A DNA stretch of 64,000 nt from Streptomyces lincolnensis (GTDB lineage Bacteria > Actinomycetota > Actinomycetes > Streptomycetales > Streptomycetaceae). Position numbers and translations under genes: made by a program. The notes under the pieces are model-generated. The model had not been told where the DNA came from. It worked only from the letters and a program-made list of their open reading frames with translations, and did no database searches. The DNA lies in contig NZ_JAIHON010000016.1 of the NCBI RefSeq assembly GCF_021173675.1, positions 417-64,416 on the forward strand. Direction: 5' to 3'. Shown in pieces: positions 34,955 to 44,432 of the stretch; within the stretch, counting starts at the first letter, position 1, and every line of letters starts with the position of its first letter.

Positions 34955-35027
34955 GCGCAGTCACCGCAGGCGCCCGCCTCGGCCTCGGCGTGCACATCAC
35001 CGTGCCCTGTCGGCCTTCAGGCGGGCG

Positions 35028-35645
35028 TCAGCATGTTCCCGTGCGGCTCGACACCGCGAAGGTGTACTTCGGCTGCACCACCTTCGCCGCCTCGCCGGAC
35101 AGTCCCGGCGCCACGGTCTCCACGTTCCCCGAGTGCGCGCGCCGGACGACGACGCAGTAGCTCCTGCCCGCTCCGTCGGCGGTGACGAGGTAGAAGGCCT
35201 GGTCGGAGCCCGTCGTGGAGGAGAGCGCGGCGTCCACACCGAAGCCGGGAGCGTCTCCGCCGCCGTGTTCCACGATCTCGTCCTTGAGTGTCGTCGCGTA
35301 GGCGTCGCCGTCGAAGTCGGCCGAGGCGTCCTCAAGCGGGTCGCCGTAGGTGAAGCTGCCGTCCAGGGAGGCCGTGGCGCCCTCGACTGCGCTGGTCAGC
35401 TCTTGGTCGCTCCATCGCGAGCCGTCGGAGACACCGAAGCCCTGGACGGCCGTGTAGACGCTGAAGCCGGCCATGGTCACCAAGAGAACGCGGGCCACCG
35501 TGAAGGCGGAGTCGGGCAGTTCCGTGGCCGAGGGGTTGATGCCGGCCCGCCAGGCGCGTACCCGGTCCGCCCTGACACAGGCCATGCCGAGGAGTACGGC
35601 CGCCAGGACCAGGAGGAGCACGTTCATCTCGGTCAGCATGTCCAC
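35028..35645 (-). CDS. Two-helix membrane protein of unknown function
   Basis: A 205-aa protein. Hydrophobic segments at about 6-24 and 50-68 precede an extracytoplasmic domain (from about 70) with Cys163 and a C-terminal Cys. It contains DFDGDAYATTLKDEIV and a beta-rich end (AFYLVTADGAGRSYCVVVRR). The start codon is uncertain: GTG at 35643-35645 or the ATG two codons on. It sits 78 bases downstream of the second mycosin and could belong to its transcript. It is not recognised as a known ESX component. Confidence 0.75.
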   Translation of the reverse strand: MDMLTEMNVLLLVLAAVLLGMACVRADRVRAWRAGINPSATELPDSAFTVARVLLVTMAGFSVYTAVQGFGVSDGSRWSDQELTSAVEGATASLDGSFTYGDPLEDASADFDGDAYATTLKDEIVEHGGGDAPGFGVDAALSSTTGSDQAFYLVTADGAGRSYCVVVRRAHSGNVETVAPGLSGEAAKVVQPKYTFAVSSRTGTC

Positions 35646-35723
35646 CGGTTACCCGGCCACCGCGGCCGGCTCCGCGCGCCGAGCGTGCTCGCCGCCGTCA
35701 CCGACGCGCTCCCAACCACCCCG

Positions 35724-37013
35724 TCACGCCCCTCCCCCCACCCGCGCCCGCCTCCGCCGAGCGTCCCGTACCGCCACCGCCGTGCCGCTCAGGCCGGCCA
35801 CGGCGACGAGGCCGGCCACGACGACGTAGGTGGCCAGGCGGGTGTTGCGTTCCTCCGCGGTCTCGCCGAAGTGGAGGGGGGTGACGGACGGGGCCTCCGC
35901 TCTGGTCACGCCGTTCTCGGGGCGGGGGGACTCGACGGGGTGTTCGGGGTCGACGTTCGTGAGTGCCTTGACGGGGTCGACGACGCCCCAGCCGACGAGG
36001 CGGTCGCGGCCGGGGATGGAGCGTTCCGCGGTCTGTTCGATCTGGGCGACGACCTGCTGGGCGGTCCAGTCGGGGTACTTGGACTTCAGGAGGGCCGCGA
36101 CGCCCGCCACGTACGGGGCCGAGAAGCTGGTGCCGTTGTCGGAGCAGTGGCCGCCGAGGGGGACTGTGGAGATCATGTCGACACCTGGCGCGGCGACCCC
36201 CACGAAATCTCCCGACTGCGAGAAGGAGGCCCGCTCGTTGTTGCGGTCGGAGGCCGCGACCGCCAGGACGCCCTTGTACGACGCCGGGTAGGTGATCTGG
36301 ACCTTGCCGCCCAGGCCGTCGTTGCCGGCCGAGGCGACGACCACGACCTTGCGGGCGAGGGCCTCCTCGACGGCCAGTTCGAGGTCCGAGTTGGGCTTGA
36401 GGGCGTTGGCGGTGTCCTGGGAGATGTTGATGACCTCGGCGCCCTCCTGGACCGCGTGGCGGATCGCCGCGGCCAGGGTGTCCGCCGTTCCGTCGCCCTC
36501 GGCGTTGTTCTGCTTGATGGGGATGATCTTCGCGTCCGGGGCCAGGCCCACGAAGCCGGTGCCCTTGACGGGGCGGGCCGCGATGATGCCGGCCACGCGC
36601 GTGCCGTGGCCGACGCTGTCGTCGGTGCCCTTGCTGCTGCCGCGTTCGATCTTCTCGCCCTTGGAGTTCTTCGCGGGGAGGTTGTTCAACCCCTTGGAGG
36701 CGTCCACGGCCTTGGTGAGCTGGGAGTTCTTGATGTCGACCCCGGTGTCGATGACGGCCACGTCGACACCCTTGCCGGTCGAGACCGCCCACAGCGCGTC
36801 GAGGTTGACGCGCTGGAGGGCCCAGGGGCGGCCCGCGTACTTCTTCGCGGGGAAGGTGCACTGCCCGTCGTCCGCGTGGGCCGCCGGGGCGGAGAGGCCG
36901 ACCACCGAGGCGCTCGCCACGACCGCGGTGGCGGCGGCCAGGGCCGCCGTCCTCCTGCCCCGTCCCCGGACCACCGATGTCCTCGCGTTCCCCATGGCTT
37001 CGCCGTTCAGCAT
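35724..37013 (-). CDS. mycP: Type VII secretion-associated serine protease (mycosin 2)
   Basis: A 429-aa subtilisin-like membrane-anchored protease with signal peptide, C-terminal transmembrane helix (about 390-412) and Arg-rich end. Counting from the ATG at 37029-37031 (six codons upstream), the triad is D95 (VIDTG), H142 (GHGT) and S302 (GTSFSAP). I prefer the ATG at 37011-37013 because GGAGGAG lies nine bases before it. It is 25 bases downstream of eccB, so EccB and this mycosin are made from one transcript, as in mycobacterial ESX loci. The first mycosin sits by the esx pair; the two are clearly diverged from each other. Confidence 0.92.
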   Translation of the reverse strand: MLNGEAMGNARTSVVRGRGRRTAALAAATAVVASASVVGLSAPAAHADDGQCTFPAKKYAGRPWALQRVNLDALWAVSTGKGVDVAVIDTGVDIKNSQLTKAVDASKGLNNLPAKNSKGEKIERGSSKGTDDSVGHGTRVAGIIAARPVKGTGFVGLAPDAKIIPIKQNNAEGDGTADTLAAAIRHAVQEGAEVINISQDTANALKPNSDLELAVEEALARKVVVVASAGNDGLGGKVQITYPASYKGVLAVAASDRNNERASFSQSGDFVGVAAPGVDMISTVPLGGHCSDNGTSFSAPYVAGVAALLKSKYPDWTAQQVVAQIEQTAERSIPGRDRLVGWGVVDPVKALTNVDPEHPVESPRPENGVTRAEAPSVTPLHFGETAEERNTRLATYVVVAGLVAVAGLSGTAVAVRDARRRRARVGGGA

Positions 37014-37038
37014 GGCTTCGTTCTCCTCCATCCCGCGA

Positions 37039-38574
37039 CTAGGAGCCCTGCGGCTGTCGTGCCGCCGACTCCGACAGGCGCGGGCCGGTCGGCAGGAACG
37101 TCGACCACTCCACGGGCACGGGCGAGGGGTTCACCTTCTCGTAACCGAGCCGGGTCTGGGCGATCTTGGCCTCCTGGAGCTCCTGCTCCCGCTGCTTGGC
37201 GGAGGTGCCGATGCCCTGATCGTCGGTGGCGCTGTCGCTGTTGGACTGCAGGGCGTAGCGCAGGCCGGTGTCGGTGACCAGGAAGACACCGCCGGCCGCG
37301 GTCTCCGTGCCCTGGAACTGGCGGTAGAGCTGGCCGGAGCCGGCCGTCACGTAGCCGCTGGAGGAGCCGGTGGGCAGCGTGGCGGGGAAGTCGGTGCCCA
37401 CCCAGGTGGACAGGGTCGTCCGCCCCTTCGCGTCGCCCGTCGTGCCGACCGAGAGCAGGACGCTGCAGACGGTGTTGCGGCCGGAGGTGGCGCTGGAGCC
37501 GTCGTTGACCGTCTTCGGCTTGAGCAGCGGCCAGGTGTTCCCCGCCGTGTTGAAGGGCTTGCTGTCGACGATCGCTCCGGGACTCACCTGCTGGGCCTCA
37601 CCGGCCTGGCCCACGGCGACCAGGTCCGCGCTGTTCAGCAGCAGGGTGGCGACGAACTCGGAGATCTCCGCCACGCCGCCCGGCTGCACCACGAAGTACT
37701 GCATCCGCGAGCCGATGGGGGCCCTGATGACCTCGCCGACCTTGTCGTACTGCTCCGGGAGGCCCGAGTCGGCCGGCGCTCCGGGCGTGCCCTCGACCGT
37801 CGGCATGGAGAGCGGGTCGCCCTTGTGCAGCGTGTCCAGCCACTCCTGGGAGACGCGCTGCGGCTTACGGCCCTGGGTGTCGAGAGCCCTCAGCAACTCG
37901 GTGTCGGAGGTGTCCCCGATCTCGTACGCCGTGCCCCGCGCGTCCACCACGTACTGCGTCTTCTCGTCCGGCCCGACCACGTACATCAGCTCGCCGCCGG
38001 TGAGCTTGTTCCTGCCCTCGGTCCGGCCGAACTCCTTCTGGGCGAAGACGAACGCCGCCTTCTGGATGGCGCGGCCGCCCTCACCGGGACGCTCGCACAC
38101 CGCCCAGCGCTTGGCGGCCTCGGCCTCGTCGGCGGAGGGCAGGCGGTCGGGGGCGTACGGGATGCCGATGGTGGCGCCGTGCGGCGGGTTGCCGCTGTCC
38201 AGGACCTTCTCGTCGACCGTGATGACGTCGGACTTGCTGGGGTCCAGCAGGAGCTTGGCGGACGCCATGTTGAGGACCGGGTGGAGCTGCACCTGCTTGC
38301 CGGTCTTCAGCACCACGTACCGGGTGGTCGACTTGCTCGCCACGATGACGTGCTCCGCGGGCGTCTTCCAGCCCACGGGCGCCGCCGGTTTGAAGATGCC
38401 GATGCCTCCGAACACCAGAAGGATCACCAGGGCGACGACGACGCCGGGCCACAGCGCCTTCATCGGCTTGGGTGCGCCTTCCTCGGAGCCCGTCGGCGAC
38501 GGACGCAGGAAGGATGCGAGCGTACGGCGCTTCGCGAAGGTGTAGGCGTTGAGTTCATCCCGCCGTGATGCCAT
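37039..38574 (-). CDS. eccB: Type VII secretion protein EccB
   Basis: A 511-aa ESX core component. A short cytoplasmic end begins MASRRDELNAYTFAKRR, the EccB N-terminal signature. A single transmembrane helix follows at 42-62, then a long periplasmic repeat domain with the conserved pair of cysteines (WAVCERP and NTVCSVL) expected to form a disulfide. It diverges from eccE across 205 bases and is followed directly by mycosin 2. Confidence 0.95.
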   Translation of the reverse strand: MASRRDELNAYTFAKRRTLASFLRPSPTGSEEGAPKPMKALWPGVVVALVILLVFGGIGIFKPAAPVGWKTPAEHVIVASKSTTRYVVLKTGKQVQLHPVLNMASAKLLLDPSKSDVITVDEKVLDSGNPPHGATIGIPYAPDRLPSADEAEAAKRWAVCERPGEGGRAIQKAAFVFAQKEFGRTEGRNKLTGGELMYVVGPDEKTQYVVDARGTAYEIGDTSDTELLRALDTQGRKPQRVSQEWLDTLHKGDPLSMPTVEGTPGAPADSGLPEQYDKVGEVIRAPIGSRMQYFVVQPGGVAEISEFVATLLLNSADLVAVGQAGEAQQVSPGAIVDSKPFNTAGNTWPLLKPKTVNDGSSATSGRNTVCSVLLSVGTTGDAKGRTTLSTWVGTDFPATLPTGSSSGYVTAGSGQLYRQFQGTETAAGGVFLVTDTGLRYALQSNSDSATDDQGIGTSAKQREQELQEAKIAQTRLGYEKVNPSPVPVEWSTFLPTGPRLSESAARQPQGS

Positions 38575-38779
38575 CTGTGTCCGCTCTCTCCCCGTGCGGA
38601 GCCGTGGGGGACCTGTGAAGATCCGTCCCCCGTCCTCAGTTGCCTCTGCTGCCTCGGCTGTCAGAGCCGCCCCCTACTATGCCTGTTGCGTGACCGTGCT
38701 GGTGGCACGGGTAGGGTGCTCAGGCCTTCAAGGGGCCACAGCGCATGGAGTTTCGGGAGAGTTCGGGGGTTTTGGAGTG

Positions 38780-40171
38780 ATGGCTTCCGCAACGCGGGCG
38801 CGGTCGCGATCGCAATCGCGGCCGCGATCGGGGGGCGCGCGCCGATCAGGTTCGCGCGGATCGTCTTCCTCTCAGCCGCCGAGGGCGGGCTCGGGAGCGG
38901 CTCCGGCCGGCTCCGCGTCCTACCGCGGGTCGGTCACGCCGCATCTGAAGTCGCGCTCGGGCCATGGCGGCTCGTTCGCGGTGCAGCGGCTGGTCATGCT
39001 CGAGGTGGCGGCCGCCGTCGTGGTGACCGGCTGGCTCATCGGCACGGTCGCGCTCGTTCCGGCGGGCGTCGTCGCCGCCGTGCTCGTGGTGCTCGCTCTG
39101 GTACGGCGCCGGGGGCTGTCCCTGCCCGAGTGGCTGGGCACCCTGCTGGCGCTGCGGGCGCGCACCCGCAAGGCCGCGAACACCCTGGTGCCGCCGGGCA
39201 CCGACTCCGCCCTGGCGCCGGCCGTGGAGTGCGACCCGACCTTGCGGACGTACAGCTTCACCCGCGGCGACGACCGCGACCAGCGGCGGCCGGTGGGCAT
39301 GGTGGGCGACGGCGGCTTCATCACCGCGGTGCTCCAGGTGGAGTCGGACGCGGGCGCGCTGCGCGCCGAGCGCAGCCGTCGGCCGCTGCCGCTCGCGCTC
39401 GTGCAGGACGCCCTGGAGGTCGACGGCATCCAGCTGGAGTCGGCGCAGGTCGTCGTGCACACCCAGCCCGCGCCCGCGCTGCACCTGCCCCAGCAGTCGG
39501 TCGTGGTGAGCAACTACGCGCCCCTGCAGGCCCAGGCGGGCTCCCCCGCGGTGCGCATCACCTGGATCGCGCTGAAGCTCGACCCGGAGCTGTGCCCGGA
39601 GGCGGTGGCCGCGCGCGGCGGCGGTCTGCGCGGCGCGCAGAAGTGCCTGGTGCGGGCGGCCGAGCACCTGTCCAGCCGGCTCACCGGCGCGGGCTTCCAG
39701 GCGAACCTCCTCACGGAGGAGGAGCTGACCTCCGCGATCGCCACCTCCGCGTGCGCCAACCCGATGGTGACCGCGCAGGCCGCGCCGATCGGCCCGGACG
39801 AGTCGCCGCAGCGGCGCACCGAGGAGTCCAGCCGCAGCTGGCGCTGCGACAACCGCCGGCACACCACCTACTGGGTGCGTCGCTGGCCCCAGCTGGGCAC
39901 CTCGGGCACCTCCCTGGCGCAGCTGGTGGCACAGCTCACGGCCGTCCCCGCCCTGGCGACGACGTTCAGCCTGACCCTGGCCCGCGGTGGCCGGCAGGAC
40001 GTGAACGTCACGGGCCACCTGCGCATCACCGGCCGCAGCAACCAGGAACTGACCAACGCGCGACGCGATCTGGAGCGTGCCGCGCGCGGGGCGAAGACCG
40101 GTCTCGCGCGGCTGGACCGTGAACAACTCCCCGGCGTCCTCGCCACCCTGCCGCTCGGAGGTGCCCGCTGA
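38780..40171 (+). CDS. eccE: Type VII secretion protein EccE
   Basis: A 463-aa ESX core component. A basic, Ser/Arg-rich lead (1-70) precedes two adjacent transmembrane helices (71-90 and 91-108) and a soluble domain typical of EccE. The ATG at 38780 or the GTG just before it is the likely start; the ribosome site is weak (GGGGG about ten bases upstream). A TACTAT sequence at 38675-38680 could be a -10. The stop overlaps the next start by one base (TGATG), so the two products are coupled. Confidence 0.88.
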   Translation: MASATRARSRSQSRPRSGGARRSGSRGSSSSQPPRAGSGAAPAGSASYRGSVTPHLKSRSGHGGSFAVQRLVMLEVAAAVVVTGWLIGTVALVPAGVVAAVLVVLALVRRRGLSLPEWLGTLLALRARTRKAANTLVPPGTDSALAPAVECDPTLRTYSFTRGDDRDQRRPVGMVGDGGFITAVLQVESDAGALRAERSRRPLPLALVQDALEVDGIQLESAQVVVHTQPAPALHLPQQSVVVSNYAPLQAQAGSPAVRITWIALKLDPELCPEAVAARGGGLRGAQKCLVRAAEHLSSRLTGAGFQANLLTEEELTSAIATSACANPMVTAQAAPIGPDESPQRRTEESSRSWRCDNRRHTTYWVRRWPQLGTSGTSLAQLVAQLTAVPALATTFSLTLARGGRQDVNVTGHLRITGRSNQELTNARRDLERAARGAKTGLARLDREQLPGVLATLPLGGAR

Positions 40172-40917
40172 TGTCCGTGACCTCGACCTCACCCGCCGCC
40201 CCCGGCTTCGGCGAGCGACTGCGCACCGGCTTCGGACTGATGGGCCCCCGCCACCAGCGGCACACCCTGCCCGTCGAGCAGGTGGGCGCGCTCACCCTGC
40301 CCATAGGGGACGACGGCGTGGTGGCGGGCGTCAACACCGAGGGCCAGCCGGCCGTCCTGGGCGTCAACCGCCCGACGCCGTACGACATCGTCCTCATCGG
40401 CGGCCTGTGGACGGCCCAGGTGCTGGCGCTGCGCGCGGCGGCGACGGGCGCGCGCGTGGCCGTGGAGACCGGCCGGGCCCAGGCCTGGATGCCGATGGTG
40501 CACGCCATGGGCGGCGGGCAGAACGGCCTTGCGGTGTACGACGTGGGCCGGGTGCCCCCGCAGGGCGCGTCCGCCGGTACGCCGGTGCTGGTGGTGCGGG
40601 ACTGCGGTATGCGGCCGCCGCGCGGCCGTGTGGTGTCGGCGCCCTGGCAGTCCGTGCTCACACTGCTGCCGTATCTGAGCCCGGTCGCGCCGCGCCTGAT
40701 GCGCCAGGCGCGGCTGGTGGGCGTCCAGCGGGTGTCGCCGGACGAGGCCACCGAGATCGCCCGCGTGATCGGACTGCCGCGCCCCGAGATGCAGTCCCTG
40801 CCCGGCCTGCAGGACGGCGTCACGCTGTGGTGCACGGACCGGGACCGGCAGTACGTGATGACCCAGGCCACGGACTCCGAGACGGGTCTGTTGGGCGTCG
40901 CGCGCCGCATGGACTGA
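40171..40917 (+). CDS. ESX-associated protein of unknown function
   Basis: A 248-aa soluble protein without signal peptide or membrane helix. It has an alternating strand/helix pattern with LIGGLWTAQVLALRAAATGARVAVETGR and a conserved LWCTDRDRQYVMTQATDSE end. It is translationally coupled to eccE (one-base overlap), which argues for a role on the cytoplasmic side of the secretion complex, perhaps with EccE or EccC. From memory it corresponds to the gene between eccE and the large MinD-like gene in S. coelicolor. No catalytic motif; not EspG- or EccA-like. Confidence 0.82.
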   Translation: MSVTSTSPAAPGFGERLRTGFGLMGPRHQRHTLPVEQVGALTLPIGDDGVVAGVNTEGQPAVLGVNRPTPYDIVLIGGLWTAQVLALRAAATGARVAVETGRAQAWMPMVHAMGGGQNGLAVYDVGRVPPQGASAGTPVLVVRDCGMRPPRGRVVSAPWQSVLTLLPYLSPVAPRLMRQARLVGVQRVSPDEATEIARVIGLPRPEMQSLPGLQDGVTLWCTDRDRQYVMTQATDSETGLLGVARRMD

Positions 40918-41225
40918 CGCGGGTACTGACGCGGGTCCGAAGGACGGGAACGGCGGGTGGTCCAGGCCGGGACACCATGTCCAACTTGGCGGGTTTTCGC
41001 AGGAATTCGCCTGCCTCCCCGGTGACCGCCGGGTGGGCGGGCCTGCCGGGGTCGTGGTTTTGGTGATTAGGCTGGGGCAGAGCACGTCGTGAGTACCCGC
41101 GAGCGGGTGGTGCGGGCGATGCGACAACAGGGCCCGGGGCCCAAGGGGGACAGCCCGGCGAATCGGACGACAGAAACGGTCGCCCCAGCACGGCTTGAGG
41201 GTGCTCGACCACACCAGGAGGAACT
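40918..41225 (+). other. Intergenic region before the EspI-like gene (308 bases)
   Basis: No gene supported. GATTAGGCT around 41065-41073 contains a -10-like TAGGCT and would leave a 150-base leader with several GC palindromes (for example GGGCCCGGGGCCC near 41130). No clear -35. Confidence 0.4.
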
Positions 41226-44200
41226 GTGAACAGCGATCGGGACGGGATCCGCGGGGGCTGGGACACACCCGACGACGACCAGTCCGACGCGGAGTCCGCC
41301 ATCGAGTTGACGGGCGAGTTCACGATCGACTACGCGCCACCGGCCTGGTACACGCAGAACTCCTCGAACGCGGCTCCGGCGGCCCCGACACCGCCGCCCC
41401 CGGCGCCCTCCCCCGCCACGCCGCCTCCGCCGGTCGGACCTCCGGTCGCCGTGCCGGGCCAGCCGCCCGCCGGTTCCTACCAGCAGCCCTGGTCGACCCC
41501 TGCCGCCGGCACGCCCGCGCCGCAGGAGGAGGACGAGTCCGGCGACCTCGTCAGCGGCGCGACCATGCGGATCTCGTCCTCCGCCCTGAAGCGCGAGATC
41601 GCGGAGCGCGCCGCCGCGGAGGCCTCCGGCGACACCTCCCACGGCTCCTCCGGTGAGGACGCGGCCGAGGGCACCGTCCCTGCCGCCGCCGAACCGATCG
41701 CCGAGGCCGCCGAAACCGCCGAGGCCGGTGTCGACACCACGACGGAGGGCGACGACGCCCCGGAGCCCGTCGCCCCCGCGTCCGAGCCCGCCGCCGAGAC
41801 CGGCACCACCGAGGAAGCCTCCGGTGACGAGCCCGACGGCCCGGAGATCACGGCGGAGGAGCCCGGCGCCGATCAGGAGACCGGCGACGCGACTCAGGAG
41901 TCGGAAGGCACCGACGACGCCGAGGGCGCCCAGACGCCGGACGCCTCGTCCCCCGTCGCCCCGTCCACCGACGGCTCGCCCGCGGCCCCGACTCAGGCGC
42001 CGGCAGCCACCCCGGACCCCCGCAGCACCGCGCCCGCCGTCGGCGAGCCCCAGAGCCCCGCACCCGCACCCGCACCCGCACCCGCACCCGCACCCGCACC
42101 GGACGCCACCGCCGCAGCCGCCGCGACCGCGCCCGCGGCCCAGCCCGCCTGGACTCCCCCGCCGGCTCCGCAGAGCGGCGTTCCGCCGCTGCCGCCGTCC
42201 TACCAGCCCGCGGCCCCCGCCCCGGCGGCCCAGTGGCCGGCGCAGCCTCAGCCGGACGCTCCCGCCCAGCCGAACCAGGCCCCGAACCCCCAGGGCGGCT
42301 ACGGCTTCCCGCCGCCCCAGGCCCAGCCGCCGGCCCCCGCACCCGACGCCCAGGGCGGCTACGGCTTCCCGCACCCCGGCGCCCAGCCCGGCGCGCAACC
42401 GCCCGCCGCCCCGCAGCAGCCGTTCCATCCGCAGGCCCCGCAGCCCGCCCCGGCCGGCTGGAACCAGCCCCCGGCACCGGGCCAGCCCACGCCGCCCGCC
42501 CCGCCGGCCGGTTACGGCTTCCCCCAGCCCGGCAGCGAGCACGCCGCCGCGCCCGCGACCCCGCCCGCCCCTCCGGCCCCGCAGCAGGGCGGCTACGGCT
42601 TCCCACAGCCCCAGGCCCAGCCCCAGCCGCCGGCCCCCGCGCCGAACGCCCAGGGCGGCTACGGCTTCCCGCACCCCGGCCCCCAGCCCGGCGCGCAACC
42701 GCCCGCCGCCCCGCAGCCGTCGGGCTACGGCTTCCCCCAGCCCGCGCCGGGCGCCCCGAACCAGCCCAACCCCCAGACCCAGCAGGGCGGTTACGGCTTC
42801 CCCCAGGCCCAGCCGCCCGCACAGCAGGGCCAGCCGGGAACTCCGCACCAGCCCAACCCGGCGCACCCCGACGCGGCCCCGCCGAACGCCCCCCAGCCCC
42901 AGCAACAGCCGCACCCCGGACACCCGCCGGCCGCAGGCCCCGGCCAGGCCCCCGACGCCGCCGCCTGGCCGCAGGCCATGCAGCACGACCAGCGGCACGC
43001 GGCCAACCCCGGTGCCACACCGCTGGGTTACACCGCGGCCGTGGAGCTGTCCTCGGACCGGCTGATCAACAGCAAGAAGCAGAAGGCGAAGAGCAGCCGT
43101 CCGGTGGCCGGCGGCAAGTTCAAGCTGGGCGGCAAGAAGGAGGAGGCCGAGCGCCAGCGCAAGTTGGAGCTCATCCGCACACCGGTGCTGTCCTGCTACC
43201 GCATCGCCGTCATCAGCCTGAAGGGCGGCGTCGGCAAGACGACCACCACCACGGCCCTCGGCTCCACGCTCGCCATCGAGCGCCAGGACAAGATCCTCGC
43301 GATCGACGCCAACCCGGACGCCGGCACGCTCGGCCGCCGGGTGCGGCGCGAGACCGGCGCCACCATCCGTGACCTCGTCCAGGCGATCCCGTACCTCAAC
43401 TCGTACATGGACATCCGGCGGTTCACCTCCCAGGCCCCCTCCGGCCTGGAGATCATCGCCAACGACGTCGACCCGGCCGTCTCGACGACCTTCAACGACG
43501 AGGACTACCGGCGCGCGATCGACGTGCTCGGCAACCAGTACCCGGTCATCCTGACCGACTCCGGTACGGGTCTGCTCTACAGCGCCATGCGCGGGGTGCT
43601 CGACCTCGCCGACCAGCTCATCATCATCTCCACGCCCTCCGTGGACGGTGCGAGCAGCGCCAGTACGACGCTGGACTGGCTGTCGGCGCACGGGTACGCC
43701 GACCTCGTCTCACGGTCCATCACCGTCATCTCCGGGGTCCGCGAGACCGGCAAGATGATCAAGGTCGAGGACATCGTGGCGCACTTCGAGACCCGGTGCC
43801 GGGGCGTGGTCGTCGTGCCCTTCGACGAGCACCTGTCCGCCGGTGCCGAGGTCGACCTCGACATGATGCGCCCGAAGGTCCGGGAGGCGTACTTCAACCT
43901 CGCGGCGATGGTCGCCGAGGACTTCGTGCGCCACCAGCAGATGCACGGCCTGTGGACCAACGAGGGCAGCAACCAGCCGCCCCCGCTCGCCGCCCCGCCG
44001 ATGCCGGGCCAGCAGATGCCGGGCCAGCCGTACCCCGGCCAGGCCCCGGGCCAGCCGGCCCCGTACCCGCAGCAGCCCGGCCAGCCGGGTCAACCGGCCC
44101 CCGGACAGCCGTACGGCCAGCCCTACCCGCAGCCCGGTCAGCCGCCCGCCCAGCCCGGCCACCCCGGGCAGCCCGGCCCGCAGGGCCAGCCCTCAGCCGC

Positions 44201-44336
44201 CCCCGGGCAGCAGCCCCACCCGCAGCAGGGCCGGCCGCCGGCGGGCCCCCCGCAGCAGGGCTACGGCTACCCGCCCCAGGGCTACGGCTACCCGCAGCCG
44301 GGCCAGGCCCCGCCCCCGCCTCCCCCGCAGCAGTAA
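41226..44336 (+). CDS. EspI-like MinD/ParA-family ATPase with proline-rich arms
   Basis: A 1036-aa protein. Residues 1-600 are low-complexity (Pro, Ala, Gln, acidic patches early, then PA dipeptides and seven GYGFP-centred repeats). The ATPase domain spans about 655-900 with the deviant Walker A K666GGVGKT672, then IDANPDAGTLGRR and LTDSGTGLLYSAM. Residues 905-1036 are a second Pro/Gln/Gly-rich arm ending in GYGYP repeats. Mycobacterial EspI has the same plan of a Pro/Ala-rich arm plus a MinD-like ATPase and modulates ESX-1. The start is GTG with GGAGGAAC upstream. The gene closes the ESX locus. Confidence 0.85.
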   Translation: MNSDRDGIRGGWDTPDDDQSDAESAIELTGEFTIDYAPPAWYTQNSSNAAPAAPTPPPPAPSPATPPPPVGPPVAVPGQPPAGSYQQPWSTPAAGTPAPQEEDESGDLVSGATMRISSSALKREIAERAAAEASGDTSHGSSGEDAAEGTVPAAAEPIAEAAETAEAGVDTTTEGDDAPEPVAPASEPAAETGTTEEASGDEPDGPEITAEEPGADQETGDATQESEGTDDAEGAQTPDASSPVAPSTDGSPAAPTQAPAATPDPRSTAPAVGEPQSPAPAPAPAPAPAPAPDATAAAAATAPAAQPAWTPPPAPQSGVPPLPPSYQPAAPAPAAQWPAQPQPDAPAQPNQAPNPQGGYGFPPPQAQPPAPAPDAQGGYGFPHPGAQPGAQPPAAPQQPFHPQAPQPAPAGWNQPPAPGQPTPPAPPAGYGFPQPGSEHAAAPATPPAPPAPQQGGYGFPQPQAQPQPPAPAPNAQGGYGFPHPGPQPGAQPPAAPQPSGYGFPQPAPGAPNQPNPQTQQGGYGFPQAQPPAQQGQPGTPHQPNPAHPDAAPPNAPQPQQQPHPGHPPAAGPGQAPDAAAWPQAMQHDQRHAANPGATPLGYTAAVELSSDRLINSKKQKAKSSRPVAGGKFKLGGKKEEAERQRKLELIRTPVLSCYRIAVISLKGGVGKTTTTTALGSTLAIERQDKILAIDANPDAGTLGRRVRRETGATIRDLVQAIPYLNSYMDIRRFTSQAPSGLEIIANDVDPAVSTTFNDEDYRRAIDVLGNQYPVILTDSGTGLLYSAMRGVLDLADQLIIISTPSVDGASSASTTLDWLSAHGYADLVSRSITVISGVRETGKMIKVEDIVAHFETRCRGVVVVPFDEHLSAGAEVDLDMMRPKVREAYFNLAAMVAEDFVRHQQMHGLWTNEGSNQPPPLAAPPMPGQQMPGQPYPGQAPGQPAPYPQQPGQPGQPAPGQPYGQPYPQPGQPPAQPGHPGQPGPQGQPSAAPGQQPHPQQGRPPAGPPQQGYGYPPQGYGYPQPGQAPPPPPPQQ
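42061..42102 (+). repeat. CACCCG hexamer tandem repeat
   Basis: Six perfect copies of CACCCG (42061-42096) plus one degenerate copy encode a Pro-Ala dipeptide run in the EspI-like protein. Such runs can change length by slippage without shifting the frame. Confidence 0.95.
42291..42820 (+). repeat. Degenerate coding repeats for GYGFP-centred units
   Basis: Seven copies of a GGCTACGGCTTCCC-type core, spaced 50-180 bases, encode GYGFP flanked by Pro/Gln/Ala. Adjacent copies share longer flanks (for example GAQPGAQPPAAPQ twice), pointing to internal duplication. Confidence 0.85.
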
Positions 44337-44350
44337 CCGCACGTACACGA

Positions 44351-44386
44351 AAGGCGGCCGGTACCCCCAAGGGCACCGGCCGCCTT
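44351..44386. terminator. Bidirectional terminator between the EspI-like gene and ribF
   Basis: A 12-bp GC stem (44351-44362 with 44375-44386) extends inward by three pairs past one mismatch. It lies between convergent genes. A short tandem of GGTCGTAGA-like units follows at 44391-44424. Confidence 0.88.
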
Positions 44387-44432
44387 CGTCGTCGTAGAGA
44401 GGTCGTAGAGGTCGTAGAGGTCGTGGAAAGAA

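Noticed and set aside
40171..40917. Assignment of the eccE-coupled gene as EspG or EccA
   Set aside because: There is no AAA motif and no resemblance to the EspG chaperone pattern; left as unknown ESX-associated protein.
42291..42820. Repeated TACGGCTTCCC motifs considered as a protein-binding array
   Set aside because: Spacing follows codon units of the GYGFP repeats and lies fully inside a coding region.
41067..43691. 874-codon minus-strand Gly/Arg-rich open frame opposite the EspI-like gene
   Set aside because: It mirrors the proline-rich repeats of the real gene; Gly/Leu/Arg runs come from the complementary GC repeats.
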